A stretch of 64,000 nucleotides of DNA from Notospermus geniculatus (taxonomy: Eukaryota; Nemertea; Pilidiophora; Heteronemertea; Lineidae), in contig NMRB01000019.1 of assembly GCA_002633025.1 (NCBI GenBank), positions 191,484 to 255,483 of the forward strand. The letters are read 5' to 3'. The notes under the pieces are model-generated. The model made no database searches. It was given only the letters and a program-made list of their open reading frames with translations, and was not told where the DNA came from. A program made the translations under genes and the position numbers. Each line of letters opens with the position of its first letter. Positions within the stretch are counted from its first letter, which is position 1. This document shows positions 1-10,776 of this stretch, one piece after another.

Positions 1-277
1 AGCAATCATCTTCTACATCATGTAAATGGTCTTTCGTCAAATCATCTTCTAAAGCCAACCAGCTATCCGCTATCCAATCACATTAAACAATCGGGAATGG
101 TTCTTCCTATCACCTTTAGTCATGTCAGTATCAGGTAAACGGCGCGTCCTCCGGTGATCCGCTAGTCTCAAAACATTTGCAGATCTTCTTCAAGTCGATT
201 GTCTGTTCATATTTCACGCGTCGGAAATGACTACCACAGACCGATAGCAAGCAGTCGCCTGTCGCCTCGATAATCAA
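1..277. other. no feature seen
   Basis: I see no convincing ORF, repeat or RNA signal on either strand. The minisatellite begins shortly after this stretch. Confidence 0.5.
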
Positions 278-867
278 ATGTCCGTTCCCGATTCCCCTGT
301 TTTAGAAGTAAATGGATCTTACATTGCCCATGCGAGAGGCACAGAGATCGTTACCCGGATTTTTCACCAGTATTTATGGCGAGAAGCACCGGGATCGTTA
401 CCCAGGTTCGCCACCAGTGTTACGGCAAGAGCACTGGGATCGTTATCTGGGTTCTCCACCATTATTACGCTGAGAGCACTGGGATTGTTACCCGGGTTCT
501 CCACCAGTGTTACGACGAGAGGCACGAGACCGCTACTCGGGTTCTCCATCAGTATTACAGCGAGAGACAGGGGGACCATTACTCAGAATCTCTACCAGTA
601 TTACGGCAAGAGTCACCAGGATCGTTACCCTAGTTCTCCACCAGTGTTATGGCGAGAGGCATGGGGAACGTTTCCCAGGTTCTCCACCAGTGTTACGGTG
701 AGAACATCAGGATCGTTACCCGGGTTCTCCACCAGTATTACACCGAGAGCAGGATCGTTACCCGGGTTCTCCACCAGTATTACGCCGAGAGCAGGATCGT
801 TACCCGGGTTCTCCACCAGTATTACGCCGAGAGGCACCAAGATCGTTGGCTGGCTTCTCCACCAGTG

Positions 868-1180
868 CATCTTCGATGATCGAAGGCCGATCTGCTATCC
901 ACTGCGTTACACCGCACATCACCCTTCGAGGAATTGACCGGCCCACGGCGTATCTGCCGCCTCGAGAAGAAGAGGCCAATCAGAATCGGTGTTGTAAAAT
1001 TTGAATCGTGGTACAAAGAGTGGTAGCCGAAGACCCGATATAAAGTGCAATATGATTGGTCGCCCGGTAAAGTTGGCATCCTGCCAAGATACGCCGCCGA
1101 CTGGTCTATTTCTCGAAGGGTGATGTGCGATGTAACGTACATGTAGTGGTGAGCAGATCGGCCTTCGATTATCGAAGATG
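868..1180. mobile_element. MITE with about 90-bp inverted repeats and 8-bp TSD
   Basis: The element starts CATCTTCGATGATCGAAGGC and ends with its imperfect reverse complement, GCCTTCGATTATCGAAGATG. The arms (868 to about 958 and about 1085 to 1180) stay similar over about 90 bp. The flanks are the direct repeat CACCAGTG at 860-867 and 1181-1188. This is an 8-bp target-site duplication of the minisatellite's own CACCAGTG motif, so insertion into the array is certain. An 8-bp TSD is typical of hAT elements and also occurs in P and Merlin, so the superfamily is inferred. The 313-bp length has no room for a transposase. The right arm contains TACATGTA at 1138-1145 where the left arm has TG at 903-904. 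Confidence 0.88.
1138..1145. repeat. TACATGTA present in one MITE arm only
   Basis: Read as reverse complement the right arm is CCAC-TACATGTA-CGTTACA. The left arm is CCAC-TG-CGTTACA at 901-910. The extra six bases fit CATG plus a duplicated TA. Confidence 0.8.
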
Positions 1181-1258
1181 CACCAGTGTGAGGCACGGAG
1201 ATCGTTACTCGGATTCTCCACCAGTGTTTGTTAGGCGAGAGGCACGGCGATCATCAGT

Positions 1259-2364
1259 CTTGTGTTCTCTTGTCTGCGATCTTCTTACTTGGGGGCTGGT
1301 AGAAGCAAACTCAACTTGGTGTAGACGAGAGGTACAACCGTAGTGGATCAGTGCACCTTCACTGCTGACGTGATATTGTTGCCGTGTGTGACTGTCCCTA
1401 ACCGATTGGACAAGGTATCAAGCTGGGAATTAATAAACTAGACTTAATCTTTACTGGTGGGAGAGGTAGACGTAGAGCTTTTCTTACCGCACTGACAATT
1501 CCGTAACTGTGAAAACTGAAGTGTCCATCGAACTATCTGTACCCTTACCTGTAAGGGCTCAACATGCCTCCCGGCGGACATGTCATTACAGTGGTCAGTA
1601 CGCTGGGCAGGCGGCAATGGTACTCTTTTTGATAGCTATCATACCAAACGGTCATTACTACAACCAACCCCGTCCATTCATAAGTCATGTTTATCTACTA
1701 ACAGTCTCTCGATCCCTCTCGGGGGACACTATCACAGTTATCATTAATGTACACATCTCTATAGCGTCGATAGACTGTTTGAGCTGCGCCTGGGTGTGTT
1801 ACTGCTCTTTTATTCAACGATCTGATAGTGATACGTGAACAGTACTTTCAAATAAGGAGACTGCTTGCGTTACACAGGTCATTTTGGCTATGGGGTATGG
1901 TGTCGAACGCAACTGACACCACATTTATGACGAATTTCACGCTATGGATGACAAGAGTCAGGTATGCCTTGGTCATCATATATTGTCGAACTTACTGGAC
2001 CATGTTATACCGACAGGTTTGTTGGAGGATGACTGAGCTGGCTTCACAGTGATATTAGCCAGATGTTATACATGTAAACCTACTGGAAGGTATGAGCATC
2101 TAGAGAATACATGTATTGCCATAATGCACGGTTGTCATTCAAAAATTATGAAACGAAATCATTGAGCTGAAACGCCCATTATTTCATAAAGCAGCAGTTC
2201 GGGAGGGAAAGATAGTTATGTAACGATTTCGCCACATTAAAACATACCGTGTTATATTCTTTTTGGCCGATTTAACTTAACTTTGCGTACGAATAAAAGG
2301 AATTCATAATGGCAACCGTGATTATGGGATGATGATGGGACCGTTGGTGTACCGTGCGTCGAAT
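1259..2364. other. no gene or repeat recognised
   Basis: A 109-codon frame at 1509-1838 has no recognisable domain or splice context and is within chance length. Two TACATGTA octamers occur at 2069-2076 and 2108-2115. Confidence 0.4.
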
Positions 2365-2453
2365 TGATAGTCCGAATTATCAAAGTGCACAATGATAAAT
2401 TTTACGACTCAAAATTTATTATTGTGCACTTTAATACATAATTCGGACTATCA
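2365..2453. repeat. 89-bp palindrome (MITE-like)
   Basis: The arms are about 39 and 43 bp, starting TGATAGTCCGAATTATCAAA and ending with the imperfect reverse complement ...AATTCGGACTATCA, around a 7-bp loop (2404-2410). The arms differ by a few bases and small indels. No clear TSD is visible. A strong hairpin, probably a small non-autonomous DNA element. Confidence 0.8.
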
Positions 2454-3440
2454 GCTCACTGCAGCAAACCAAAAGAAGAAGCCATTTGTATCGGTCACAG
2501 TATCATATTATTTATAGTTGCATTAATGGAAATTGACAACAATAGAGTCTATTACCACCATCCAGACTCCAGCTCTGGAATGAACGATCTCCTTACTGTC
2601 ATTGTGAATATCATCCACCCAACAATGGGAGAGAGGACAAAGAACCCCCTAGCTCAGCTGCCTGTAATATATCATTAAATTATCACTGTCACGAATACTG
2701 GAAACTCAAATAGCGTTCTTCTTTCTTCTTTGGAATTTCTTATCAAAGAATAGGCGCGTTTTTCAATCAGTTCTGCGCCATCCCAATGGAGTCGAGTCAA
2801 AGACCTGACCACGAGTTTCTTTCAAAGCAATTTCAGTGGGAGCAGTCATTGAGAGAGAGTGTGTTCACAAAGTATAGAGAAGTACATGAGAAGGCAAAGT
2901 TCATTTTAACATAATTGTGAAAAAATAGATGTTCTTTTGTCAGAGTGGGCTGCAGCCCAGGCGATAGCGATTTGGATACCCAAAACTATCACCATTACTT
3001 TGGATAACGTCTTTCACAGAGCCCTCAAGGGACGATAAACCACATCACAATGGCGAAAAGAAACAGTCATACTATCAGGCGATGTGCTATAAAGGACACA
3101 CAATTATCAAGTATGCGCAACAAATAAACGAAATCTCAGCAAAAAAAGTGCTAAGACGCTGGACCTGATAGCGATCTGCACGATAAGGGTGGTAAGTTAT
3201 GGATAACAATATCCTTTACCACAAGATCGAAGCCATTCATTAGCTGTGGGATCCCATTTATTCAATCTACTGTATTACCAAGGCGGCCGCAAGCACATCT
3301 AGCAACACCATAATCGTCAGTTTGGCAATTACCTTTTTCTCTGATTCGATACTGTGTATGAGTTATGTGACATACTCATGCAAGCGTCACAGCACATGAA
3401 ACAGAAAGAAACTCTATTCTAAGTCAGTTCTGAAGCAGCA
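2454..3440. other. no feature seen
   Basis: AT-rich sequence without an ORF above chance and without a recognisable repeat. Confidence 0.4.
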
Positions 3441-3550
3441 GGGTCCCTGTTCCCGAAGCCGTCGTAAGGTGAACGATGTCGTTACGCTAAGCATTTTTCC
3501 AGTTTTAACGACATCGTTAACCTAACGACGGCTTCGGCAAACATGGGCCC
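3441..3550. repeat. 110-bp imperfect palindrome
   Basis: The inner arms CCGAAGCCGTCGT (3453-3465) and ACGACGGCTTCGG (3525-3537) pair exactly. GAACGATGTCGTTA pairs with TTAACGACATCGTT, and the outer GGGTCCCTGTT pairs imperfectly with AACATGGGCCC. The short AT-rich centre is at about 3490-3505. No clear TSD. Probably another small palindromic MITE. Confidence 0.78.
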
Positions 3551-4654
3551 AAGGTCGTTGAACAGGAAATTGGCTTATGTCATGTTGAATTAGGGCGAAC
3601 AAATTCTATTGTAGTGAGTGGTCGTATTGTCCAGCTGTAAAATGGTTACATGGACTTTGAAGATAGTGCTGGACGAATGAAATACCCCATTACAATCCAT
3701 CGAAGAGCCAACGACTGACTGTTAAATATTTAAATTTATTTCGAAGTTCTTTCTGGGACACACTGTATGGTTTATTAGATACAGCATTACTGCCGAAGTG
3801 ATGAGATAATGATGAAAACCACGCGTATTTTTTTTCCATAATAAGCGGGAATGTTATAGCAAACCGCCAGCAGGAAATATAGGAACACTGCAAATTATTG
3901 GGTATTATTTCAGTTCGGGTACATCTAAAAGGAGCACTTTTGTGACAGCGATATGGAAATTGGGGAATTCAACACGAAATGACAAAAACACAGTTGGTGT
4001 CACAGTATCAAAAGCAAATGGATCTGAATATTGTGTCAGCAATTAAGACTAGCTGAGAATATTGGTATTCAATAAATATCATGTTTCTTAATGTGTGATA
4101 AGAATTTTTAGCTTATGGTGGATTCTGAAGTATAAAATACATTATCGAATTTTACAGGGTTAGCCTCAAAGATAGTTTCTCAAGTATCGACAGGTGCCGG
4201 ATGTCGTACTGTAACAACTATGAAGAGTTAATTGAAAAAAAGTTAACATGTTAGAATTCAAATCTTGGCATGTTGGTTGAATTGAACAATTCCAGTAGCT
4301 TGAAAAAATGGAATTGAAACGGAAAAATCCGTCAACGACTGCGGCGGATTGAAATACCAGTATTTTCCAGTTCGTCTTGAAATCGACTCGAATTCTTCAA
4401 GAGGTTTTCTGCTTCACTCAGCTCCGATGCTGAAATATTGCGGATTAACAAGGAAAACTATGTTCGATGAGAAATATTTTCTGGAAAGGGGCGCCGGGAT
4501 GCCATAATTGGCATTATTGGTGTTCTTCTCTGGAACTTCACCAGCAAAATAGATAAACAACTGGCCAGGCTCAGTAGCAAACTCGTCATACATCCCTCGA
4601 GATATTCCGAGTCCGTATAGAGCGAACTAACATTCTACGTAGGATCAGCACAGT
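3551..4654. other. no gene or repeat recognised
   Basis: A 67-codon minus-strand frame (3690-3893) is within chance length and has no recognisable features. Confidence 0.4.
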
Positions 4655-4970
4655 TGGATGAAGTAAAGTGCTTTTCAGAATGTCCAGTCATTTTTGAACT
4701 CATTTTACCTTGCAATGGAACCTAACCACAAACCACAAATTGGACAATTACGTGTGCATGTCAATTCACGGTTGACAGACTTATAATAGGACCTTGTTCA
4801 GGGGTACACTCTGATTCAAGATAATCATGCAATCATACACACGTAATTGGCCCACTTGTGGTTTGTGGTTAGGTTCCATTGCAAAGTAAAATGAGTGCAA
4901 AAATGACTGGACATTCTGAAAAGCACTTTACATGTACCAGTCCTAAACCCCATACGAACGTACTTCATCC
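4655..4970. mobile_element. inverted-repeat element with about 97-bp arms
   Basis: The arm 4664-4760 and the reverse complement of 4834-4930 match over about 97 bp with few differences (TAAAGTGCTTTTCAGAATGT at the outer end). The match continues outward as GGATGAAG (4655-4662) versus CTTCATCC (4963-4970). The right arm is interrupted there by 30 bp (4931-4960) lying between two TA dinucleotides (4929-4930 and 4961-4962), where the left arm has a single TA. That segment begins with CATGTA. No coding capacity, so a MITE-like element whose exact ends I cannot fix. Confidence 0.75.
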
Positions 4971-6803
4971 GATTCTGCAAGCAGCACGACCAATAACAAT
5001 GGAAACCAGAGTGAGAACAATGGAATTTTCCGTCCGATCAGCTAACCTACACGGTAAGCTGATCATGCATTGTTGTCATTCGTCATACCTCTCATTAAGA
5101 TCGTCGATTTCACGCTACATTGTACTTCAACCCCAAGCAGACATTTAAATCTACATTTTGTTTTACTGGGACGTTGTTATGAACACAATGTATTAAACGT
5201 AATCGATCGTGAATGATGCATTGCATTCCGAGGGACAAACACTCGACGATAAAACTTCACTGTGATTACTGAGAGTATAAAACTTTGTAATTATACGGCC
5301 AATCACGGGATACTGTAATAGTCGATGAATGGCTGGCTAGGAACGAGGGTATTGAGTAATGATCAAATAATTATGAAACAATGAGTGCTTTAGATGCACT
5401 GGAAGCTGTATCTTTCCAACGGCGATATCAGGCAAAAAGAAGTGATCTCATTGGTGGAAACACAGATCAAATTATTACTATATAGGAAAACAGCAGTAGA
5501 TTACTCGATTTGTTAACTGGGCGATGAGTGATCATCCCACGGGCATAAACTAGAGTTTTTGTGTGGTTTATCAAATCTAGCCTCATCTAATTGCTGTCAT
5601 TTTGGTGATAAAATACGCAAACTATTTGGCGTCCATATTGCCTCATAGCCTCGTTATCATCACCCTATGTTGATTCCGAAGCAAATCATCATTCCACTGT
5701 AACACAAAATTGTCCTTTTGTCAAGTTAGGCTCCCCCAAAGTGAAGGAAACCTTTCTGCGAAGGGCGAGGGTTTGAGCCTATTGTTGACCGTATTATGTG
5801 ACTTGTGTATGTAATGTGCATGAGGTGTGAGGCATTTTGGCTGTGTTGTGTGTTCAGATACTAGTATACTACATTCAGACCTGTGTAGAGAGAGTAGAAC
5901 CGAAGGATTTCGGCAGTGTTGCGTGTTCAACAGCTTTGCTCTACAGATCAGAGCTGAGAGTTGCCTGGTTCGGATGTTGCCCTTTGGCCAACCTGAGACA
6001 AGGAGATCAGATGTTTTTGTTGCACAGCTCTTTGTCTACACCTGTGACAGAAACCTGAGCGAGGATTCGATGGTTGCGCTATCGGAAGTTGTACTGTCCA
6101 CAGAAGTTTGATCGCGGTGTACCGAGACCAGCGGTTTTGTCATCAGAAGAGTCGATCCGACCGGTGTGATGAAATCTAATGCCCCCACCCTTCTGATGTC
6201 ATTGTTTGTTGCAGGATTATAAGGATCTTGGGCTCTCTAGACTCCAATTCAATGGTGCCGCTTAATCCGTAAATATACTGTTGGGGGACATCACATATCG
6301 GGGGACATTAGATTCGTTTACACCGGTGTCACCTGAAGAGAGATTCGCTTACATGAAGTTACTCTCGTTATATTGTTTGTCCATTGTGTAACATATACAC
6401 ATGTATTGCACTAATTTTGCACAATGTATTACAGCTTATTTGAAACAAACATTGCTTTCCTCGACTCGTATTATTTCTACGCCAGACTCATCGTTCGGTG
6501 TTTGCACAGTAAGAACAACATTTTTTTAATGACATCCATGCCGTTTGATAAAAAGACAGACATGACAGAGGAAGATTTCCACCACTATCACCGGTTCTTC
6601 TAGCTGCGTGAAAGAAAGGGGGTACCAATTCAAGAAGAAAGCAACTTAAAACCTCCCCTCCACCACTCGGCCACTACCTCCAGCTAGGAAGAGACATCAG
6701 AACACTCAAGTGCTTCATCAGTTTTGTCTAAGATCCCGGAAGTGTGTATCTCCTACATGTAGTTTCATTTCAGCAGCTGACCCCGAGACAGGAGTATACA
6801 CAC
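4971..6803. other. no gene recognised
   Basis: Overlapping 94- and 73-codon plus-strand frames at 5827-6111 and 5837-6058 have no recognisable domain. One TACATGTA lies at 6754-6761. Nothing else stands out. Confidence 0.4.
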
Positions 6804-6812
6804 ATCAAGACT

Positions 6813-7568
6813 CGGCAGTTCGAAAAGGCCGAACCGCCGAACGCGCAGAACCGCCGAACTTGGTACGCAGAACTGTACCCCAATTTCGAAAAGACAGAAC
6901 CGTAGCCATTTTTTTTCAAAATTACGTAATTTGCATATTAATCATGCCAGATACCTACAATTCACGCAATCTGCGCTGATAGTAGGAGTTCTTTAATAAC
7001 TGAGATGCAAATACATGTGTAGATACGCACGTTATAGGCATATTACCTACTGCTACCAGTGCAACAAAATTAACCTCCTGACCTGGGTCATAGGGTGGTC
7101 TCTGATGTCAACTACCTGTGCAGAGAGGTCACGATTACATCAGTAAGCTCTAAAAATATTACAGTGAATCACAACGTCAGCAAGCAAACAGACTGCAATG
7201 GCTGATATTCATAAAGGATGCTTTTACTTCAAGATTTACATTGGACCTCACTGGGCAAATCGTAAAAGCATTTGTTAACTTTTATGAACAGGCCTATTGT
7301 CTGAAAGGTTAGGAATACAACGTAGTTGTAGACGATACTTTGACATGCAAAATTACTTGAGGGCCTCCACGGTAGGCCTATTATTGCTGTTGCGTGAACA
7401 GACAATACAAGCGGACATGTTCGAAAACTGATTGGAACATAAAATCACAAATTTAGGCAATTTTGAAAAAAAAGTTTGCAGTTCTGTCTTTTCGAAATTG
7501 GGGTAGAGTTCTGCGTACCAATTTCGGCGGTTCGGCGCGTTCGGCGGTTCGGCGTTTTCGAACTGCCG
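6813..7568. mobile_element. non-autonomous element, long TIRs, 9-bp TSD (Mutator-like candidate)
   Basis: The terminal inverted repeats begin CGGCAGTTCGAAAA at 6813 and end TTTTCGAACTGCCG at 7568. They stay similar for about 110-120 bp and contain internal CCGCCGAAC iterations. The direct repeat ATCAAGACT lies immediately outside both ends (6804-6812 and 7569-7577). Long TIRs with a 9-bp TSD are typical of Mutator-like elements, although Merlin and some others also give 8-9 bp, so the superfamily is inferred. The interior (about 520 bp) encodes nothing recognisable and hosts a nested palindromic repeat at 7208-7288. ORFs read through the TIRs are consequences of the inverted repeat. Confidence 0.88.
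7208..7288. repeat. palindromic MITE family 1, copy 1
   Basis: Starts TTCATAAAGGATGCTTTTAC and ends with GTAAAAGCATTTGTTAACTT followed by TTATGAA. The centre contains ATTTACATTGGACCTC. The same palindrome with the same centre recurs at 52455-52555, and a diverged relative is at 12875-12983. It lies inside the long-TIR element. Confidence 0.75.
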
Positions 7569-7577
7569 ATCAAGACT

Positions 7578-8790
7578 GGGTAAGCGTAATTTGCACTTTG
7601 ACGTCACTTAGCAAGAAAAACATGGCTTGTGATCAGAACCAAGTTGCAAAGGATGTAATCATCAAAGATACCAGACAGTGACCTCGGTACCTTTTGAGAT
7701 AGATCTGACATCCTATCGATTTCGACGGAGCGTACTTCACACGGCTTCCGTTATTATGGGGGCTCTGTGCCTCCGGTGGCGGTGGCAATTAGTCGCATAG
7801 GCTGCTGATTGAGATCCGGCCTCGTAATGGAAGACAGATTGATCTGTGGTCGGGAATGTCAGAGAAATGATGTGGATCGGTGCAGACATACTGCACATTC
7901 CGTCGGACGTAGATCTCCCACCGATAGGCGTGAAGTTTTTCAATTAGAAACTCAGAGAGTTCTGAATAATTAATCGTAATACGATGAAAGCATGACAAGT
8001 TGAATTTTACTTTCAATATGCCAAATGTTGGCATGAATTCTCTCTAATGGGCGTGAATATCACCTTTAGAAAATAAAACTGAACAAATTCATTTGTTTGC
8101 ATCTAATCAAAAAGAAATTACGATAACTTCATATAATTGAAGCAAGCAAACTCCCAATTGGATACGTTGTCTTTATTAAAGGATGAAAAGCATTAATAAA
8201 ATGATGCAATGGAGAGTGCACGGATTTTGCAAGCAGTTGCTGGGCGTATAACACACCAAAACAAATTAACGTCGCGCTTGTCGTTATCATGAACGTCGAC
8301 AAATAACTGTTCAAACAATTCAAAACTCTCGGCAAATTTGTATTAAACGAAAATGGTAGTGTGAAAGTGCTTTGTCTATATTTGTCGTGCGCCTTGCTGC
8401 GCATCCTGAGGAAGATTTTGCACTTCAACCGTGATCAGTACGAACGGATTACGAACGAACCATTTCAGTTCATCGTCTGGGTCCCATACAAGGACAAGAT
8501 TATATTGCTTATTTGCAGAGAAATACAAGTCGACGGCTTGGTCGGACAGATCTTTCGAAGACGACAATTGTCACGAATTTGCGAAATAACTGTTTGGAAT
8601 CGGACTGGTGTGGGTGTTCTGACTGGTTTCGAAGACGAAATGGATGACAGATCCATGTTCTCACTTACCCCAATATTTGGCTTGTCCGTTGTTTTTAGAT
8701 GAAAATGTTACACACATTGACAAAAAATCATTAAACAATCTAGACATCTTGCTTGCAGCAAAGTGGGCCAGTTAAGTAACGTTAAAATTG
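7578..8790. other. no gene recognised
   Basis: A 113-codon plus frame (8361-8702) and a 63-codon minus frame (8376-8567) overlap each other. Both are within chance length. No domain, splice context or start context supports either. Confidence 0.35.
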
Positions 8791-9192
8791 AATATATGAT
8801 AAAAAGGCAATTTCCAGAGTGTTTGCGAATTTTCGACCCCAACCGGGGTCTTCTTCAGGCTGGAACTTTACAATCCGAAACTCTAGAACAGACTGAGCTG
8901 AAACCCAAATGTAGACATGAAGTATCCCATCCAAACAGGACGTGACAGCAATTAAGGAAAGAAAAGAGTACAAGCCCCAAAAGGTGGTTGCTCAACCTAA
9001 CAGAAATGTAATTAGTGAATGTAAGGCTTGACTAGGCTGAAGGGAAAATATAGCTTGGAGGAATTAAACTAACAGTATATTAGTTTACAGTCTGTTCTAG
9101 AGTTTCGGATTGTAAAGTTCCAGCCTGAAGAAGACCCCGGTTGGGGTCGAAAATTCGCAAACACTCTGGAAATTGCCTTTTTATCATATATT
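8791..9192. mobile_element. inverted-repeat element with about 105-bp arms
   Basis: The arms 8791-8895 and 9088-9192 are near-perfect reverse complements, from AATATATGATAAAAAGGCAA at the outer end to CTAGAACAGACTG at the inner end, around a spacer of about 190 bp. Each arm contains the hairpin GACCCC-GGTT-GGGGTC flanked by CTGAAGA and GAAA. The 15-mer TTAAAATTGAATATA occurs at the left edge (about 8782) and again about 30 bp beyond the right edge (about 9221), so the true insertion boundary may be wider than the arms. No coding capacity. It could be two head-to-head fragments of a retroelement terminus, or a MITE. Confidence 0.72.
9125..9152 (+). ncRNA. hammerhead-like core, weak candidate (mirror copy at 8831-8857)
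   Basis: CTGAAGA (9125-9131) matches the CUGANGA half of the hammerhead core. A GACCCC/GGGGTC stem (9133-9138 / 9143-9148) follows, then GAAA (9149-9152), the other core half. An extra A precedes the stem. A TTCCAG upstream can pair with CTGGAA downstream, but I cannot draw a clean stem III and cleavage site. Penelope-like retroelements are known to carry hammerhead ribozymes in their terminal repeats. Here the motif may be a decayed copy. Confidence 0.2.
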
Positions 9193-10714
9193 GTGTGTCA
9201 ATTTTTGTGCTTTTCATCTCTTTAAAATTGAATATACATGTACATATTAAATGATATTATGACATTAATTTAAGCAAAAAAGAAAACGCCGACGTGAGTG
9301 CATCACACTCTTTATGAGTTCGTGTTATTGACAATATAGCTTCCTCATCGTATTTACATCGTTGCACTGTATTTACATAACACTACAACAAAATTGTTAT
9401 ATTTCGGTGAACCAATACTGCCATAACTCCGATAAAATATGGATTATATGATCGTCTCTGCGCAGAAATACATATAGAATGGAACACAGACAACAAGACT
9501 TCATTCTCACTTGCTTCTCGCCATATGATTCCGAGCTCGAAAGCATCTCCACTTGACGCGGTGTTTTGTGATACATGTACATGTGAATTATGGATTTCTG
9601 GCGTAAAATGTGCACTTTAGTATATCCGGCAAGTGGTCCTGAGGGTTGGGTGGAAGTGACAAGCAGAGATAGGGGTCGCAAATAATGATCAAAGCGACTG
9701 AAACTGGTGTTCCGGTTATGTCCGGAAAAAGGTGCAAATCCAGCCAATATTCTCACAAATGTTCTCGTCAGTTAACGACAAAGATCTCGTTCAACAGTTA
9801 TGGGTAGAATTCAGAACAACCCCCTTCATTAATTACCATAGGATTCTACTTCAGTGAGTTCCCGAGGTCTATGCAGATTGACGTTTTTTAAAAGCTTTGC
9901 TGAAGCCATTGTCTGGTCTTGATTGTGAAATTCAGCATGAAATTCATAGGCACATTCCATCAGTTTCATCAGGCTCGGAAGCTACATATTGATAGCCCGT
10001 TGATTTATATGAAAAATCTATCATAATGCTCCAGCGATTTGGTACCAGTCCATTGCACACTCGACTACACAACCACTTAATATAGCTAGTGTTAGAGGCG
10101 GATTGAGTTGTAATCTCAGTCACTCGGCTAAGTAGAAATTGCTGTACTTGTTAAAAAAGGCGGCACATTATGATCTCATGTACGCTAGATGCAGCCGCTG
10201 CAATGCTTGCCCATTATTGGTGGTTCTGTGAATCCAGAAAAATGACAATTTTTGTGAATTTGTGCATGTTTTGGAGACTCGGAACAGTGATTTAGAACCC
10301 ATATCACGAACCACAAGCTAAGGGCCACACCGCGTGATTATCAATAAGAGCATGACGAAGGGCCCTCAACTCTAGGGACCAGAATAAAGGAATGCAGCCC
10401 CTCGGCGACTATCGAAGGTAAATCATTACCTCTGATATAGGAAGAGCAGACGACCTGAACAACAAACAACTTAGATATTTAGATGAGAAAGGGATACGTG
10501 CGCAGTGTTATAAGTTGTTGAATAAACACAGAGAACGCCATGTCACTAGTTTCTCGAAAAAGGACCCACAAAGCGAACTAAACAGTTGCCCGTGCTGTGC
10601 AGAAAGAACGTTCACGACAGCTGCTAACTGAAACATTGGAAACCCGCAGGTCGCAAGACAGTCATGTACTGTAGAAATCATCCTGTACATGGGCCACTTC
10701 ACAGACAGCACGTC
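9193..10714. other. no gene recognised
   Basis: A 119-codon minus frame (9397-9756) is within chance length. TACATGTA octamers lie at 9235-9242 and 9572-9579. Confidence 0.4.
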
Positions 10715-10776
10715 ATGCCCAATCAGAGCACTTCTGACATCGCTTATGCCCAATCAGAGCATTTCTGACATTGCTT
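10715..10776. repeat. 31-bp tandem duplication, two copies
   Basis: ATGCCCAATCAGAGCA(C/T)TTC is followed by TGACAT(C/T)GCTT at 10715-10745 and again at 10746-10776, with two differences. Confidence 0.85.

Larger units (their letters stand above)
331..1258. repeat. minisatellite, about 45-bp unit, interrupted by a MITE
   Basis: About a dozen head-to-tail units run from roughly 331 to 867. Each carries the landmarks GGATCGTTACCCGGGTTCTC and CCACCAGT(A/G)TTACG. The spacing is about 45 bp in the first units and drops to about 42 bp in the last ones, which are nearly identical to each other (728-840). The array resumes after the MITE at 1189 with one or two degraded units that end near 1258. Because most units are a multiple of three bases, several frames on both strands stay open through the array, including a 219-codon frame at 278-937 with a 15-residue repeat. 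I take this as a by-product of the repeat and not as evidence of a gene. Confidence 0.9.

Noticed and set aside
278-937. 219-codon ORF with 15-residue repeats
   Set aside because: It lies almost wholly in the 45-bp minisatellite. Other frames on both strands are open too because the unit is a multiple of three, and the end runs into the MITE.
7353-7607. Proline/asparagine-rich minus-strand ORF, with a related plus-strand ORF at 6710-6979
   Set aside because: Both are read through the long TIRs. The similarity between them follows from the inverted repeat and not from a gene pair.
8361-8702. 113-codon ORF with an overlapping minus-strand peptide rich in W, D and V
   Set aside because: The minus frame has a stop just upstream and only a TTG start. 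No domain or splice context, and the length is within chance.
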